Below are positions 33,954 to 45,354 of a stretch of 64,000 nt of DNA, piece after piece. Made by a program: the position numbers and the translations under genes. The notes beneath the pieces were generated by a model that ran no database searches, had not been told where the DNA came from, and was given only the letters and a program-made list of their open reading frames with translations. The DNA is from Helicostylum pulchrum (Eukaryota; Mucoromycota; Mucoromycetes; Mucorales; Mucoraceae), in the NCBI GenBank assembly GCA_025677825.1, contig JAIXMO010000006.1, positions 806,001-870,000 of the forward strand, given 5' to 3'. Numbering within the stretch: the stretch's first letter is position 1; each line of letters opens with the position of its first letter.

Positions 33954-35666
33954 GCGTATACAACTCATTTGATTGTTATCATCTTCTTGTTCCGCTAGTT
34001 TTTCTTTTGGAATTGTAGTCCTCTTTTTTTTTATTCTTTTTATTATGTAAGCTTTTCTTTTTTCTTCCCGCTACGATAATGCCCACTCTTTAAGCGGGCC
34101 GGTCAGGGTGTGTATCCATACATTTACCCACCTTTTTTTTTTTTTTTTGGTTATTACATATTTCATTAAAGATAAAAAATGAGAGTTTAAACCTTGAAAT
34201 TTAAGATTCCTGTATTACTCGTTAAAAAAAACCGGTAGTACATGTTAAACTACCATTTTACAATCATATTTCTCGCTTTTTAATCTCTTTTTTGTGTACC
34301 TGAAAAAAAAAATTAGACAAAATTATAGCAGACTGGTCGGTTATTTTATCTTCCGTTTATAGTGCAAATGTGTGTTTTTTTTTAGTTGAATAATTTTGAC
34401 AGGTGAACAGACTCGCGATAACGATACTCGGTTTAAAGAAATTGATATAGTATAGACCGGTTTTTTAAATCCCAAGATCTTCTTTCTCTGTGGTCCACTA
34501 AACTTTCTACACAAAATAGATGACGTTGATTTACACGTCAATTTTCATCAGCAGTTATTTCCCTCCTCCTGTAATATCGATTATGTACGTGTAACAGCTG
34601 GATTGTGTTCCATATAAACCCCCCCCCCCGATTAAATAGAGATTTCACTAGTTTTGTCTAATCTTTTTTTAAAAAAAAACAATGCGGTCCTACGTCCCCT
34701 TACTTCATAAATTACTAAGTGACTGTAAAGTCAAATCGACGACAACACTAAGAGAGCGTGTGCGGCTCTTAAGAGATATAGCATAGATCAAGTACGGTCT
34801 TACGGGTGCGCAAATTTCCAACAAAAAAAAAACCGAGATTCTATGTATAACATTAGATTTTTTACAAGACTGGGAACTTGCTTGAAAAGACGCAGCTGCT
34901 ACGCTGTTAAAAAATACGCATAGATACAACCAAAATTAGTTTGTACCTAAATTTATACCACTACTATTTATTTTCAAGAAACCCGTTAGAGCGGATATAA
35001 ATGATATTATGACTTCTTTCTTTTAACCGAGTGCAAAGTATATCTTCTAATATTAAAATCTAGAAATGGTTTAAAAATCTATACAGAAATAATATGCGCT
35101 TTTTACCTGTTATCACTACTTGCATAGAATAATCCAGCGACCACTCCCCCTTTTTATTTGACAACTACTACGTGCAAAAAAAAAAACCTTTAAGCGTTGC
35201 ACGGTGTACTACTCTAACGTTTTAGAAGTAATTTACACAGATTGTATATAAATATTTCTATTCGATATACTTTTTAGTAATCACCTGTATTTAGTAAAAT
35301 ATGAGCCCTTTCGTCTGCAACACGCAACTTGTATTCATACCAGATTATTGTACTGAGTTTCTCTGTGGTTATAATCGGAATAGAGCATCTTTGTAATGAA
35401 TCATTCTATTTGTTCCATAACAACTGACACTTAAAAATTATGTATTCAATACAAGTTTTTTCAAGCTGCATCTTGTTCACTGTAAACATAATACTACAAG
35501 TAATTGAACTTTTTTTTTATTCAGAAATAACTACTGCTTTAGCTCATTAAAATACTTCTTCCCCTTTTGCAGTTACAAAGTTTACTTTTGCTTTTTTTTT
35601 AAACCCGTTTAGTTCAAAGAAAAAAGTCGCTACTGAAACCTCTTTTTTTTTTTTTTTTTTTTTTGG

Positions 35667-35823
35667 CAAAATGAGGATGTGAGACAACCATGTAATAATG
35701 GACCAATAAAACTATTGATATATTGCAGTAACTGGGTAAAAAATGCAGACGTTTTATGCCGAGGGATTCGATTACAGGAACGAGTAAAAATGATAGGTTT
35801 ACCCAGCAAAAAGGAAGAGTAAG
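35667..35823 (+). pseudogene. Second exon-like fragment of unknown origin
   Basis: Just after a 22-T run a frame opens and reads 'CNNGPIKLLIYCSNWVKNADV' and 'RGIRLQERVKMIGLPSKKEE', ending in a stop at 35821-35823. Codon use and residue pattern look coding, and the T run is a good acceptor context. No companion exon was found. It may be the last exon of a decayed gene. Confidence 0.3.
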
Positions 35824-37627
35824 TAGAAACTATCTTCAACGTCATTAAATAGAAAAAATGAATGATGTGTGTGCGGATATATATAGATAAAGTATTAATT
35901 AAAAATATGTGGTTCTATTTTTATTTAACTTGGCGCTAATATTTTGATGTATATCTTTTTTTTCTGTATCTCGTAATGGCGGTGCATGCGAAGCTTGTGA
36001 TATGATCTTATAGCAGTTCGGGGTAGCTCCCACGAAAAAAAAAAAAGATATGCATAATTCATTATGTGTTCTTATACAAGGGTGCATGAAAGCACTAGAT
36101 GTGTTGTCATACAAGCATGCTTTATTTTACTCCACAAAATTGTGATAAGTCTTGAGGTTTCACAAAATATATTTTTTTCGTTCTCATTATTCTATCACGA
36201 AAAACGTTTGATAAAAAATCCAGAAAAAAAACCTGGGGAAATTCATTTTAAGCCTTAAATAAAACGGTTACAAGATTATAAAATGTCTTTCGATAAGGAT
36301 AAAAAAAAACACATGCTAACGACTTTGCTTCAATATGGGGTACATCGCCTAATTGGATTCCCCCCTTGCTAATACACATGACAAGTTATTTCAACATTTG
36401 CGCTCAATTGAGGGTTTAGAATCAAACTTGATACAATAACCTAAATTTGTAAACAGGAGAAAAAAAAACTCATGATATTGTTTGTAAACACTTGGGACGT
36501 ATGTAACGATGTTTAACAGGTATTGAAAACTTTCGGAGAAAAATAAAATACTTCTTTGGTAAAAAGATTGAACGCATTATATTATGCGAATCAAGCTATA
36601 GTTAGGTACTTTAGAGCGTGTGTAGTATGCCGCAGTTCTTATAATTTAAAGTTACTTAACAGATGAGTATCTTGTATACGCTTATTAATTATTATTTTTT
36701 GAAAAAAAAAAAAAGGGATTTTCCTATAGTAATGCGGAATTTGTTTCGTATTTATGCGGTAGATCCAAAATATTCATGGCTAAGCAAAATACTTTTTTTT
36801 TTTTAAAAAAAAAAAGAGTACTCTGAAAGCGTAAATTCTACATGCAATGCTAGATATACTCCGTCCTTGCATCAACGGCAGGTATAATTGAAGGAGGAAA
36901 GTAACTTTGAAAGCACTAGCTTCTAGACCTCTTTACGTTCTATGCACCTCGTGTAATTTAACGAAAAGCTGCAAAAGTATATTACAATTATTAAGTTTAT
37001 GAGTTCAACTTTTAAATCATGAGTTTCTTACTAGCATATCCCAATTGGCTTGAATTAGCTACTTTAATTAATCATTTATAGCTCTAGACTATAAATTATA
37101 ATAGAGCCTCAGACAAGACGATAAAAATAATGTAGTGATATGATTTTATATATAAAAAAGAAGACTACTTTAAAGCTAGCTTAGTTCATATTACTAACAC
37201 ACCAACAGAGTGCCACAAAACTATCAATTGAGAAAGTTTCAAAAAAAAAAAAAAAAAGAAACGCCTCACAGCTATAAAAAAAATAAGAGTATGATTTTTT
37301 TTTAAAAGGAAGAGAATAACTTTTTTTCAATGATATATAACGTTTCGCAAAAAAAAAAAAAAAGTGGTGGAACTTACCCACTCCCTCCAAAAGAAAAATG
37401 TTGATTTCACGTAACACGGATATTATAAAGTTGTTTTGAATCACCTGCTTGGATTTCAATTCTTTATTACTTTTTTTTAAAAATAATATGAAAGAGTGCA
37501 TACAAAAAACGATAAGAAACCACTGGCTAACATTACCTCTAATCTTTACAACGTAATTAAATAAAAACGTATAAAAACCACACACACTAATTGACCCATT
37601 GGACTTTTTTTTTCTTCTTAATATTAG

Positions 37628-39358
37628 GTTTTTTGGTTTTGGATACCAAGCGATTCCTTTATTCTCCTGGTTTTATGTTCCTATCCTATTACTATACACT
37701 CGAAATAAACCGTACAGTAACATTATTAGCGCTTACTTTGTAAGTAGTATTGGATTTTGTACTGGATTCCTAGGTACTTTTCGAGCAACTCCTGAAGATC
37801 CACGATTCCCACTTGCTTGGTTTTTAACAAGTAAGTAAAAAGAAACTACATGAGAAAGAAAAAAATAAATAAAAAATATTGACCCTTTTTTTGTTTCAGT
37901 TATTTCTTTAATCCTCAATGTTATTTTAATCATCACACTTACTGCGGAAAGATATGTAACTAGTCACAGTCAATGCATTTATAAACGAGTTTTATTGTTT
38001 CCTGCAGTTTGGACGGGGTTATGGTTTTTGGTAGGACGATTTGGTCCTTTGGGAGACTATCCTTCGTTATCTACGGTATTGATTCAGTGGTCTGATTTTT
38101 CTCAAATTGCTTCATTGGGTGGACGATCAGTTCTTGATTTTATTGTTGCGGTTTCTGGAACGATTGTGTTTGAGTTCTCTAGCTTCCCTATTCAAGCGCT
38201 GTCGATGTCTGATGGCTCAACTGTCTTGTTGGCTAATTCAGAAGTGGACGAAGAGTATACTGCTGATGAGGAACCCAATACTACTTCTCGTAAGCGACAA
38301 TATATTTCTCTGCTGGTACATCCGATTACTATTTACAGCGTCATCTTGACTCTTGCGTTCACATATGGCGGGTTCTATGTCAATGTACGTCCCGACTCTC
38401 TTTATCAAGTAACGTACCCGGAATATATTCCAAAAACTGTGCCTGTGGGTTGTGTTGTGGGTCCGGGTGATGCGTATCCTGAATTACAAGCTGATCACGA
38501 TGTTTGGTTTAACAAATCTGCAGAATTAGCTGAGGATGGAGCTAAACTTGTTATTTGGTCAGAAATAACTACAGTGGTAAAGAATGATGAAGATGAACAA
38601 GAGTTTATTCAACGTGCAAAGGATTTTGCTTTGTTACATAAAGTTTATCTGGGGGTAACTTATTCTCTGTTGGAACCAGTCAAGAAAAATAAGTTTGTGC
38701 TTGTAACGAAGAGCGGAGACGTTGGTATTGATTATAATAAAGCACATCCTGTTCCTGGCGTGGTAAAGTGTTTTACTGAAAAATTATATAACATGTTATA
38801 TGTATATTCATGGTTTTTTTTTTATAGGAAACTCAAGCTGCTGGTCCAAATGTTCTTCAGTATATTGATACAGAAGAGTTTGGTAGAATTGGTGGTGCTA
38901 TTTGCTTTGATTTCAATTTTGCCGACTTTATTGGACAAGCGAGTACACATAAAGTTGATGTCATGCTTCAACCTAGTTGGACTTGGGGTAAAAAAAAAAG
39001 AATGCACTTTCTTTTAAAAAACAAAAACTTACTTTTTTTGTAAATTATAGGACCTATTGGTACTTACCACCAGCAAGGAAATATTCTTCGTCCTGTTGAA
39101 AATGGATTCACGTTGTTTAGATGTGTTTCTCAAGGTGTATCTGGTATATTTGAACCAACATTAAACGGGGTGTTTAACCAAAAGGTCGCGTCCAATAATG
39201 ATGAAAAGTACGTGTTTTATTTACCCATTCAAAAGAGACTGGTTACTTTGTACAGTTACATTGGCGATTTGTTTGGCTATGTTTGCTTGATGGCTAGTTT
39301 CGTATTATTAGTCATTACTTATCGCGATAGTAGAAGACTGCATCAATTATCTATTTAA
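37628..39358 (+). CDS. Lnt-like membrane CN hydrolase (apolipoprotein N-acyltransferase family), first exon not found
   Basis: Exons 37628-37830, 37900-38762, 38828-38987 and 39051-39358 join in phase and give 510 codons before the stop. The first visible exon starts after a good acceptor and needs a preceding exon ending in phase 2, which I did not locate. The N-terminal half has several transmembrane segments. The C-terminal half is a nitrilase/CN-hydrolase domain with the Glu-Lys-Cys triad context: VIWSEITT, DYNKAHPVPGVE (restored by splicing) and GAICFDFNFADF. A final hydrophobic helix follows. This layout is that of bacterial Lnt. In fungi the substrate is unknown. Absence of exon 1 could mean 5' truncation or simply a short distant exon. 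Confidence 0.82.
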
Positions 39359-39868
39359 AAAAAAAGAAGAATAAAACAATGGGTCCCTTTACTAGTTTTT
39401 GAGTCTAGGCTTCCCAAAATCGACCCCATTAAAAAAAATATTTGGTTTCGTCCACCAACGCGTTAACGAAATATAAAAAACGTTTTTGTTATCTTTAAAT
39501 TATAGAATGTTACCCAAGATGTTAAAGAAAGTGTGTGTCTGTACACACTTGTTGGAGAAACGAATTGCATCGTTTTTTTTTCCTTAAAGAGCAAAAATAG
39601 ATAGACTCGTTTTTTACTAACATCTTTGGAGAGAGGGTAAGAATAGAACTCGGTACAATGGAGATATAAATACATTGAAAGGTCACATGAACCAAAAAGG
39701 TATATACGAAAATACTCACACAGTTTTTTTAAAAAAAAAAAAAAAGATTTAGCCGCAGGGTAGGTAGTCGATCATAACACAATGTATCATTTGAAAAGAA
39801 AAAAGTAGTGAAATGAAATGCGATACAGCTACAAAAAAAAAGGGGGCATTATTTATTATTTATTGATA
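39359..39868. other. Intergenic between convergent genes
   Basis: AT-rich, with one T7A15 junction at about 39724. No gene is supported. Confidence 0.45.
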
Positions 39869-41512
39869 TTAAAAGGAATTACTAGTTGGATTGACCATTT
39901 GAGCGACGGTTGCGATTGTATGACTATCCAGCGTATCATTATTTGTAGTTGATGAATTAATGGTTGTATTAGAAGAGACGGATATTTTTCTCTTTTTGTT
40001 GTTGTTGTTATAATCAATATACGAAGAAGAATTGGAGCAAGTGGAAGAGGGGGACGGTATAAAGGTAGCATCTTCATCCATTTTTTGTTGAATAAGTCTA
40101 TCCTTCATTTCTCGCGCGTATCTTTCTTTATCTCTATTAGCGAGCTCTTGCCAAGGTCGTAGTTCTTCTTCAGACATACTTCGCCATTGTGCTCCAATCT
40201 GTTTACTTATTTCAACAAGACGAGCGTCAGGGTGTTTTTCCTTCATGATGGGCCGCATCTCTTTTGCAAAGTGTAAGTAACCAGACATTGGATGCTTTGG
40301 TAAGGAAGAATCGAGTTTCTTCTTTTTTCTACCTCTGGGGTCACGACCGATATTATTTACTAGCCTTGTTGTCGTTAGTACTTTTTTCTTTTGTTGTTGT
40401 TGTTTTTGCGAGGGTTGTTGTACTACGGATAAAACGTTCATTTTTTGTTGTTGAGTCGCCTTCTTTAAAGAATCAGCTTCTCTCATTTCCGCCTTTGATC
40501 TTCTCGTATAAATGAAATTAGTGTGTTGTTTATTATGTAATTGTTTTAATTTTATTTCTTCTTGTATGTAATATTCACGTTCGGAAGTGGACAATTGTTT
40601 CCATCTGGAGCTAATGGATTTACTGATTTCGCCGGATGATAAACCTTGGTTTACATCTTTTAGTTGACGTCTCATGTCTCTATTAAACAATAAATAAGCA
40701 TTGGGTGGTCGTTTCACCTTTTCGGGTAATGTACCATATTTTTTTTTCAGGTTTTGATCATTTTTATCTGGTATTGTAACAGGTTCCTCTTCGTTAAATG
40801 AAAGCGAGTGAAGTGCTGCAGCTTCGGCAGCAGCACTATAAGATATATAGCCGTTATTTGTATGTTGTTGAGGTTGTTGTTGTTGTTGTTGTTGTTGTAG
40901 AGAAGAAGAAGAAGAAGAAGTAGGCGATGATGGTTCATTGATGAGATGATGGTGATGTTCAGAGTAATAATAAGAAGAATGATGTATGGGAGGCGAACCT
41001 ATTAATAATAAATCCGATAATTGATGATGACTATGCTGATAATAATGTGGTTGATAATGATGTTGTTGAGGGTGTTGTTGATGATGATTATACAATAAAT
41101 CAGTGGTTGTAGGTGAAGCATGATCATTTGGTATAACCATTGAAGAAGGTGGAGGTACAATTATTTTTGGTAGCAATTGAACGTTTTTCGTGTTTATTGA
41201 AGAGATTCGACTATCGATATCTAACGTAAACTGTAAGCACTGTGATTGATTTTGAAACTCGGTCTTTTGTTCCTTTGACATGTTTCTCCATTCATGAATC
41301 AATTGCCGAGATGAAAGTTCTTGTCCATTAGAGTCATTTCTTCTTTTTGTCTTGTACAGTAAAAATGAGTTGGGTGCTTTTTTACTAGCGTTCATTAATT
41401 CTTCATAGTTATCGTCATCTTGTTCCTCTTCTTCTTCTTGTTCTACATCGATTTGTTCTCTTAAAACACGTTGTAAGTGATTATGATGATGATGATAGTT
41501 ATTGGCTAGCAT
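39869..41512 (-). CDS. Triple HMG-box protein
   Basis: A single uninterrupted frame gives 547 residues. Three HMG-box-like segments are visible. Box 1 is at about 44-95 (KAPNSFLLYK...IHEWRNMSKEQKTEF), partly eroded. Box 2 is at about 267-330 (KRPPNAYLLFNRDMRRQL...ISSRWKQLSTSEREYY), sequence-specific MAT/ROX1-like. Box 3 is at about 405-470 (HPMSGYLHFAKEMRPIM...GAQWRSMSEEELRPW), closer to HMGB/structure-specific boxes. Between them are His- and Gln-rich low-complexity regions and a basic RDPRGRKKKK patch (about 390). It probably binds and bends DNA in the nucleus. It is not the Mucorales sex locus gene, since that encodes a single box and is flanked by other genes. No intron was needed. Confidence 0.85.
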   Translation of the reverse strand: MLANNYHHHHNHLQRVLREQIDVEQEEEEEQDDDNYEELMNASKKAPNSFLLYKTKRRNDSNGQELSSRQLIHEWRNMSKEQKTEFQNQSQCLQFTLDIDSRISSINTKNVQLLPKIIVPPPSSMVIPNDHASPTTTDLLYNHHQQHPQQHHYQPHYYQHSHHQLSDLLLIGSPPIHHSSYYYSEHHHHLINEPSSPTSSSSSSLQQQQQQQQPQQHTNNGYISYSAAAEAAALHSLSFNEEEPVTIPDKNDQNLKKKYGTLPEKVKRPPNAYLLFNRDMRRQLKDVNQGLSSGEISKSISSRWKQLSTSEREYYIQEEIKLKQLHNKQHTNFIYTRRSKAEMREADSLKKATQQQKMNVLSVVQQPSQKQQQQKKKVLTTTRLVNNIGRDPRGRKKKKLDSSLPKHPMSGYLHFAKEMRPIMKEKHPDARLVEISKQIGAQWRSMSEEELRPWQELANRDKERYAREMKDRLIQQKMDEDATFIPSPSSTCSNSSSYIDYNNNNKKRKISVSSNTTINSSTTNNDTLDSHTIATVAQMVNPTSNSF

Positions 41513-42119
41513 TTATTTAATATATAAAATAAAAAAAAATAAAAAAAATAAAAAAATTATATATAAAAAGGTAAAAGAAAGGAGAGATAAAAGGGGTGGG
41601 AATATATATATATATTATATTTTACCTGGGTATATCATCATAAACTCAAAGGTGCTTTCGTGTGAACGTCTTGTAGTTTTAAGGTTGTTGTTTTTGTTTT
41701 TGCTAAAATCACTACCTTTTTCTATAGTGTTACCACGGCGATTACATGCTTCTTTAAGAAAAATTGTTTTTTACCATCCTTACACATGTCATTTTTCCTT
41801 GACCCTACTTCATTTTGAAGCTTTGACATTTTATTATTGTTATATTATTAAGAACAAAAGCATATAAAAAAAACAGAAAAATACCCCTTTTTTTTAAGCT
41901 TTATTAGATATGTAAAAAAGTACAAGCCTCATCTATTACTTAGAATGGGTATTTATCTTATCTCTTTTTTTAACAGAAATATTTAATATTTAATACTTTA
42001 TACATCTAAACTTTCACTTTTTCCGACTCCATTTAAATAGTAGACATCTGATTCGATCCCCTGTCTGATATTATATATATGTGTGTAAAATAAGATAATT
42101 TGTTTATATAAGGAGGTTT
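41513..42119. other. Intergenic, AT-rich
   Basis: No gene is supported. Consists of A/T-rich sequence likely serving as promoter for the HMG-box gene. Confidence 0.4.
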
Positions 42120-42790
42120 TTAAAAAAGATGGAATAATAATAGTGTAGTTACAACAATAGCAGCTCCATTATCTTTCAACTCAGAATTAATTGATTGGAC
42201 AACTGTTGTTTCGATGATTTCAACAGGTTGAGCATCCTCTACAGTGACGAACTCGACGACACGGCGTGTTTTCTTTAAACTATTGAGAGTGGTCAAATGC
42301 ACATGATATTTTTACTCTTCTTCATCACTCGAATCATCATTTGTAAAATCACTAAACCAGAAGGGTCTCTGGATCTCTGATGACTCCTTTTCTTTCTCTT
42401 TACCATGTGATTTCATTGATTTTATTTGTGTAAACAATGATCTTATAAAATGTTGTAATGTACAATGAGATAACTGGGTTTTTTTTTTACAAAAAAAAAA
42501 AACTTCATTATTCATTACTTTAAAATGTTTTAAAACCACTTGAGGAACATCCACATCAGCAATGTTATCAACAACAAACCAGCTTCGAAGGAGAAATTGT
42601 AGTAAATAAGTAGCTCTCCTTCTAAGCGTGCTATCAACATAGACGGTACAAATGTTACGTTGTTGTCGTTATTTTGATAATTTCTGTAAAAAATTGCTGA
42701 TGATAATACTGCCTTTACTTTGTCTTTGTAGTATTTACTACGGGATGTACTCTTGGCATATTCCACAGCGCTGAGATCAATTCACTTTTT
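42120..42790 (-). pseudogene. Decayed gene with frame switches, unrecognised
   Basis: On the minus strand a frame reads 'DLSAVEYAKSTSRSKYYKDK' and 'VKAVLSSAIFYRNY', then coding character appears to move to another frame (YVDSTLRRRATYLLQFLLRSW followed by FVVDNIADVDVPQVVLKHFK) near 42670, and again after a T-run near 42490 (LQHFIRSLFTQIKS, ending DDSSDEEE at 42312). A further open stretch at 42302-42120 follows. No splice sites bridge the frame changes convincingly. I read it as a decayed member of an unknown family, or possibly an intact gene affected by sequence indels in homopolymers. Confidence 0.35.
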
Positions 42791-43460
42791 ATGCGAAACG
42801 GTCACTCTATCGATCTTGCATTGATATCCAGCTTTACTGCAAACAGCTGGAATAGTATCCCTCCTATATATGATTATAAGTTTTTGCATCTCAATAAGTT
42901 AACGGATAGTTTACTATTTCAAACCGATATCACAACTGTGAAAAAAATTCTCCATAATAGGAGAACATAACTTTATAGTCTTGTTCGCTGTTATCTTCAA
43001 TAATGTCATACAAATACGTGTAGTTGGTCATAGATTCGAGACTAAAGTATAAATATTTAAGGTATACACTCCCTCAAAAAAGTACACATATAAGAAAAGA
43101 CTTACAGATGGTGGTATGCATTGTATTTAAAGAAAAAGGAAAAAAAAGTGATTTATCTATTCTGAAAAAAAAAGATAGAATAATACAGCTTAGGTCGATA
43201 GAATGGTCGCTTTTATGTGACCTATGTACTTCGTTATTTTTACGTACACTTGTTTCATGCAAGAAATTCAAAAATATACAAAATAAAGCGTGTAACAAAA
43301 AAGCGAATTGGATATTGCAAATTGGTATCAGTAAATATTTTAGTAAAAATTGGAATACCTACTATGTACAACTAACAACATTGAATTTTAGATCCCAGAT
43401 ATTGAATTAAAACTCTTTTTTTTTTAAAGATGTGAACAATTGGATCTTTCATCTTATAAT
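42791..43460. other. Intergenic upstream of FAHD1 gene
   Basis: AT-rich. A 128-codon plus-strand frame (43024-43410) lacks recognisable motifs and overlaps an open frame on the other strand. I do not call it a gene. Confidence 0.35.
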
Positions 43461-44513
43461 ATGTCTGCACAAACTTTTTTAACAACAGGGCGAAAAATTA
43501 TTGCTATTGGAAGAAATTTCAGGTAAAAACAAAAAATCAGGGGGCATATTTTTTATTTTTTTTTGGGGTTTTTTCTAACAATGTCCTAAAGTGAACATGC
43601 TAAAGAACTTAACAATGCTGTTCCACAATCTCCCTTCTTTTTCTTAAAACCTACCTCTTCCTATCTTGAAAATGGTGGTGCCATTGAAATACCTCGTGGT
43701 TGTGAAGTGCACCATGAAAGTAAGACCCTAATATATACATGTACATATTTATAGACTTTTTTTTTTAAACTTTATATATCCCACATTAGTTGAATTAGCT
43801 GTTGTAATTGGTAAAAATGGAAGAGATATTCCAGCTTCTGAAGCAGATGAATATATCGGTGGTAATTTGCTATTTTATGCAGTTTATTTGGGGTGGGAAT
43901 TAATATGTATCTTTAGGTTATGCATTATCTATTGATTTGACTGCTAGAGACCTTCAGGTAATTTAATTTGTATTAAATCATGATGGTAACTCATTATATA
44001 AATATTAGCTTAAAGCAAAGAAGGATAGTTTACCTTGGACAGCTTCAAAGGGGTTCGATACCTTCACTCCAATCAGGTAAACTTAATTGGTTCTTTTCCC
44101 CAAAAAAAAATTATTAATTCCCACCCTATCATTTTAGTGAATTTATTCCCAAAAATCAAATCTCTGACCCAGCCAATGTGGAGATCTGGATCAAGGTGAA
44201 TGACCAGTACCGTCAACATGGTAATACAAAAGATATGATCTTTAGGTACAGCTAATTTTAAAAAGAAAGTATAAAATATACATAGCTAACTAGGTGTATA
44301 TGTAGTATCCCCACACTTATCGAACATGTCTCGTCTATTATGAAATTGGAAGTCGGTGATGTTATTCTTACTGGTACACCAAAAGGTGTTGCATCTATTG
44401 AAGCAGGCGACATTGTTACTGCAGGTATCAAGCCTGAAGGCTATCAAGAGGACCTTTTACAACTTAAATTCGATGTTGTTGATAGAGTAGGGGGTTTTGT
44501 TCACGTTAAATAA
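43461..44513 (+). CDS. FAHD1: FAHD1-like acylpyruvase / oxaloacetate decarboxylase
   Basis: Seven exons join in phase: 43461-43522, 43592-43719, 43790-43861, 43917-43957, 44009-44076, 44138-44245 and 44306-44513, giving 228 residues, the family's usual size. The fumarylacetoacetate hydrolase fold shows IIAIGRNF-SEHAKEL, PFFFLKPTSSYL, the metal-binding HHE-ELAVVIGK region, 'GYALSIDLTARDLQ', and GDVILTGTPKGVA near the C-terminus. FAHD1 proteins hydrolyse acylpyruvates and decarboxylate oxaloacetate, usually in mitochondria. A targeting presequence is not obvious in the short N-terminus. The gene is intron-dense (six introns in 1 kb), as is normal here. Confidence 0.93.
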
Positions 44514-45212
44514 GGTTATCGCTCATGCATGATCAACAATAAAAAATGTCGAATTTGTAACGTTTTTCTTTTTTTTTCCGCGATAAATTGTACTTTAAAA
44601 TGCATCGATTAATTTAAAATAAGATGTTCTGTTTGTTTCGCGACATAAATCTTACGATTTGTTAAAAAGAGTGACTGATTGTACATTAAGTCTTGTCTAT
44701 TCTAAAAAGTTTAGTTTGTGGTCACGTAATTTAAGATTCAGATAGTTTTTATAAATACACAAATATACTTTAATGCTTTAATTGCATCTAGATATAAAAA
44801 CGAGAAGTTGTACAAGATTTTTTTTTCTGTACTTATTCCAAGGAACAAACATAGTATGTATACTTAATCTACGCATACCTTGGTCAATTTCGCCAACAAT
44901 TTACTCCTATACTTTTCCTAACCTTTATAGTAGCTATTTTATATTTTATCTTATTTTGTAACTGAATTATCTAAAGCCTTACTTTCTATCTAAATGCTAT
45001 TACTTCAGTCGGACCGATGATAAAACAAAAACTAGCGCTTACCTTTCTTCCTTCTTTCCTATTGTATCCAATTTATAGTAGGCTGCCAGACTCGTTTTGA
45101 CTAACAAAAACCTTGGCTTTTCAAATGCTTCTTTCTGCAAAAAAAAAAACAACACCATTTCGACAAATGGAACTCCGGTTTTGCTACACACACTTCATAA
45201 AAATAAAAGGTA
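44514..45212. other. Intergenic between FAHD1 and tRNA-Glu
   Basis: AT-rich, with no supported gene. Confidence 0.4.
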
Positions 45213-45284
45213 TTCCCCAACGGGGAGTCGAACCCCGGCCGTATCGGTGAAAGCGATAAATCCTAGCCGTTGGACCATTGAGGA
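45213..45284 (-). tRNA. tRNA-Glu (anticodon TTC)
   Basis: The minus strand folds into a 72-nt cloverleaf. The acceptor stem pairs TCCTCAA with TTGGGGA (one G-T pair). The anticodon stem-loop is TATCG CTTTCAC CGATA with anticodon TTC, and the T arm CGGGG TTCGACT CCCCG is perfect. The A box region (TGGTCCAACGGCTAGGAT) and B box (GGGTTCGACTCCC) match tRNA-Glu of fungi. There is no intron. A T-rich tract suitable for Pol III termination lies just downstream. Confidence 0.97.
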
Positions 45285-45332
45285 CTGATATATTCTTTTA
45301 ACTTTAAAAAATTACATGTGTTACATTTTAGT

Positions 45333-45354
45333 AAAGTCACGTGAAAGTCACGTG
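45333..45354. promoter_or_regulatory. Two tandem AAAGTCACGTG E-box elements
   Basis: The 11-bp unit AAAGTCACGTG occurs twice with no gap, placing two palindromic CACGTG E-boxes one helical turn apart. CACGTG is bound by bHLH factors such as Cbf1 and Pho4 in fungi. The pair lies about 50 bp upstream of the tRNA-Glu 5' end and 510 bp upstream of STN1, so the target is uncertain. Confidence 0.55.

Larger units (their letters stand above)
33226..37627. other. Large AT-rich gene-poor gap
   Basis: About 4.4 kb with no complete gene. It contains many homopolymer runs, T-run/A-run junctions (33261, 34674, 36793), a C9 run near 34619, and two exon-like fragments on the plus strand that I list separately. 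The 3' end must contain the missing first exon of the Lnt-like gene, if that gene is complete. Confidence 0.5.

Noticed and set aside
37181..37585. 134-residue minus-strand ORF
   Set aside because: Composed largely of Phe and Lys runs from T and A tracts; not convincing as a protein.
39869..41512. HMG-box gene as the mating-type (sex) locus
   Set aside because: The sex locus gene encodes a single HMG box between a triose-phosphate transporter and an RNA helicase gene; here there are three boxes and different neighbours.
41502..41867. 121-residue plus-strand ORF
   Set aside because: Lys/Ile/Leu-rich reading of AT-rich sequence upstream of the HMG gene; no supporting feature.
43024..43410. 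128-residue plus-strand ORF
   Set aside because: No recognisable motif, Lys/Ile-rich composition of AT-rich DNA, overlaps an open frame on the other strand, no splice context.
45097..45288. 63-residue plus-strand ORF
   Set aside because: It is the antisense of the tRNA-Glu gene and flank; no protein features.
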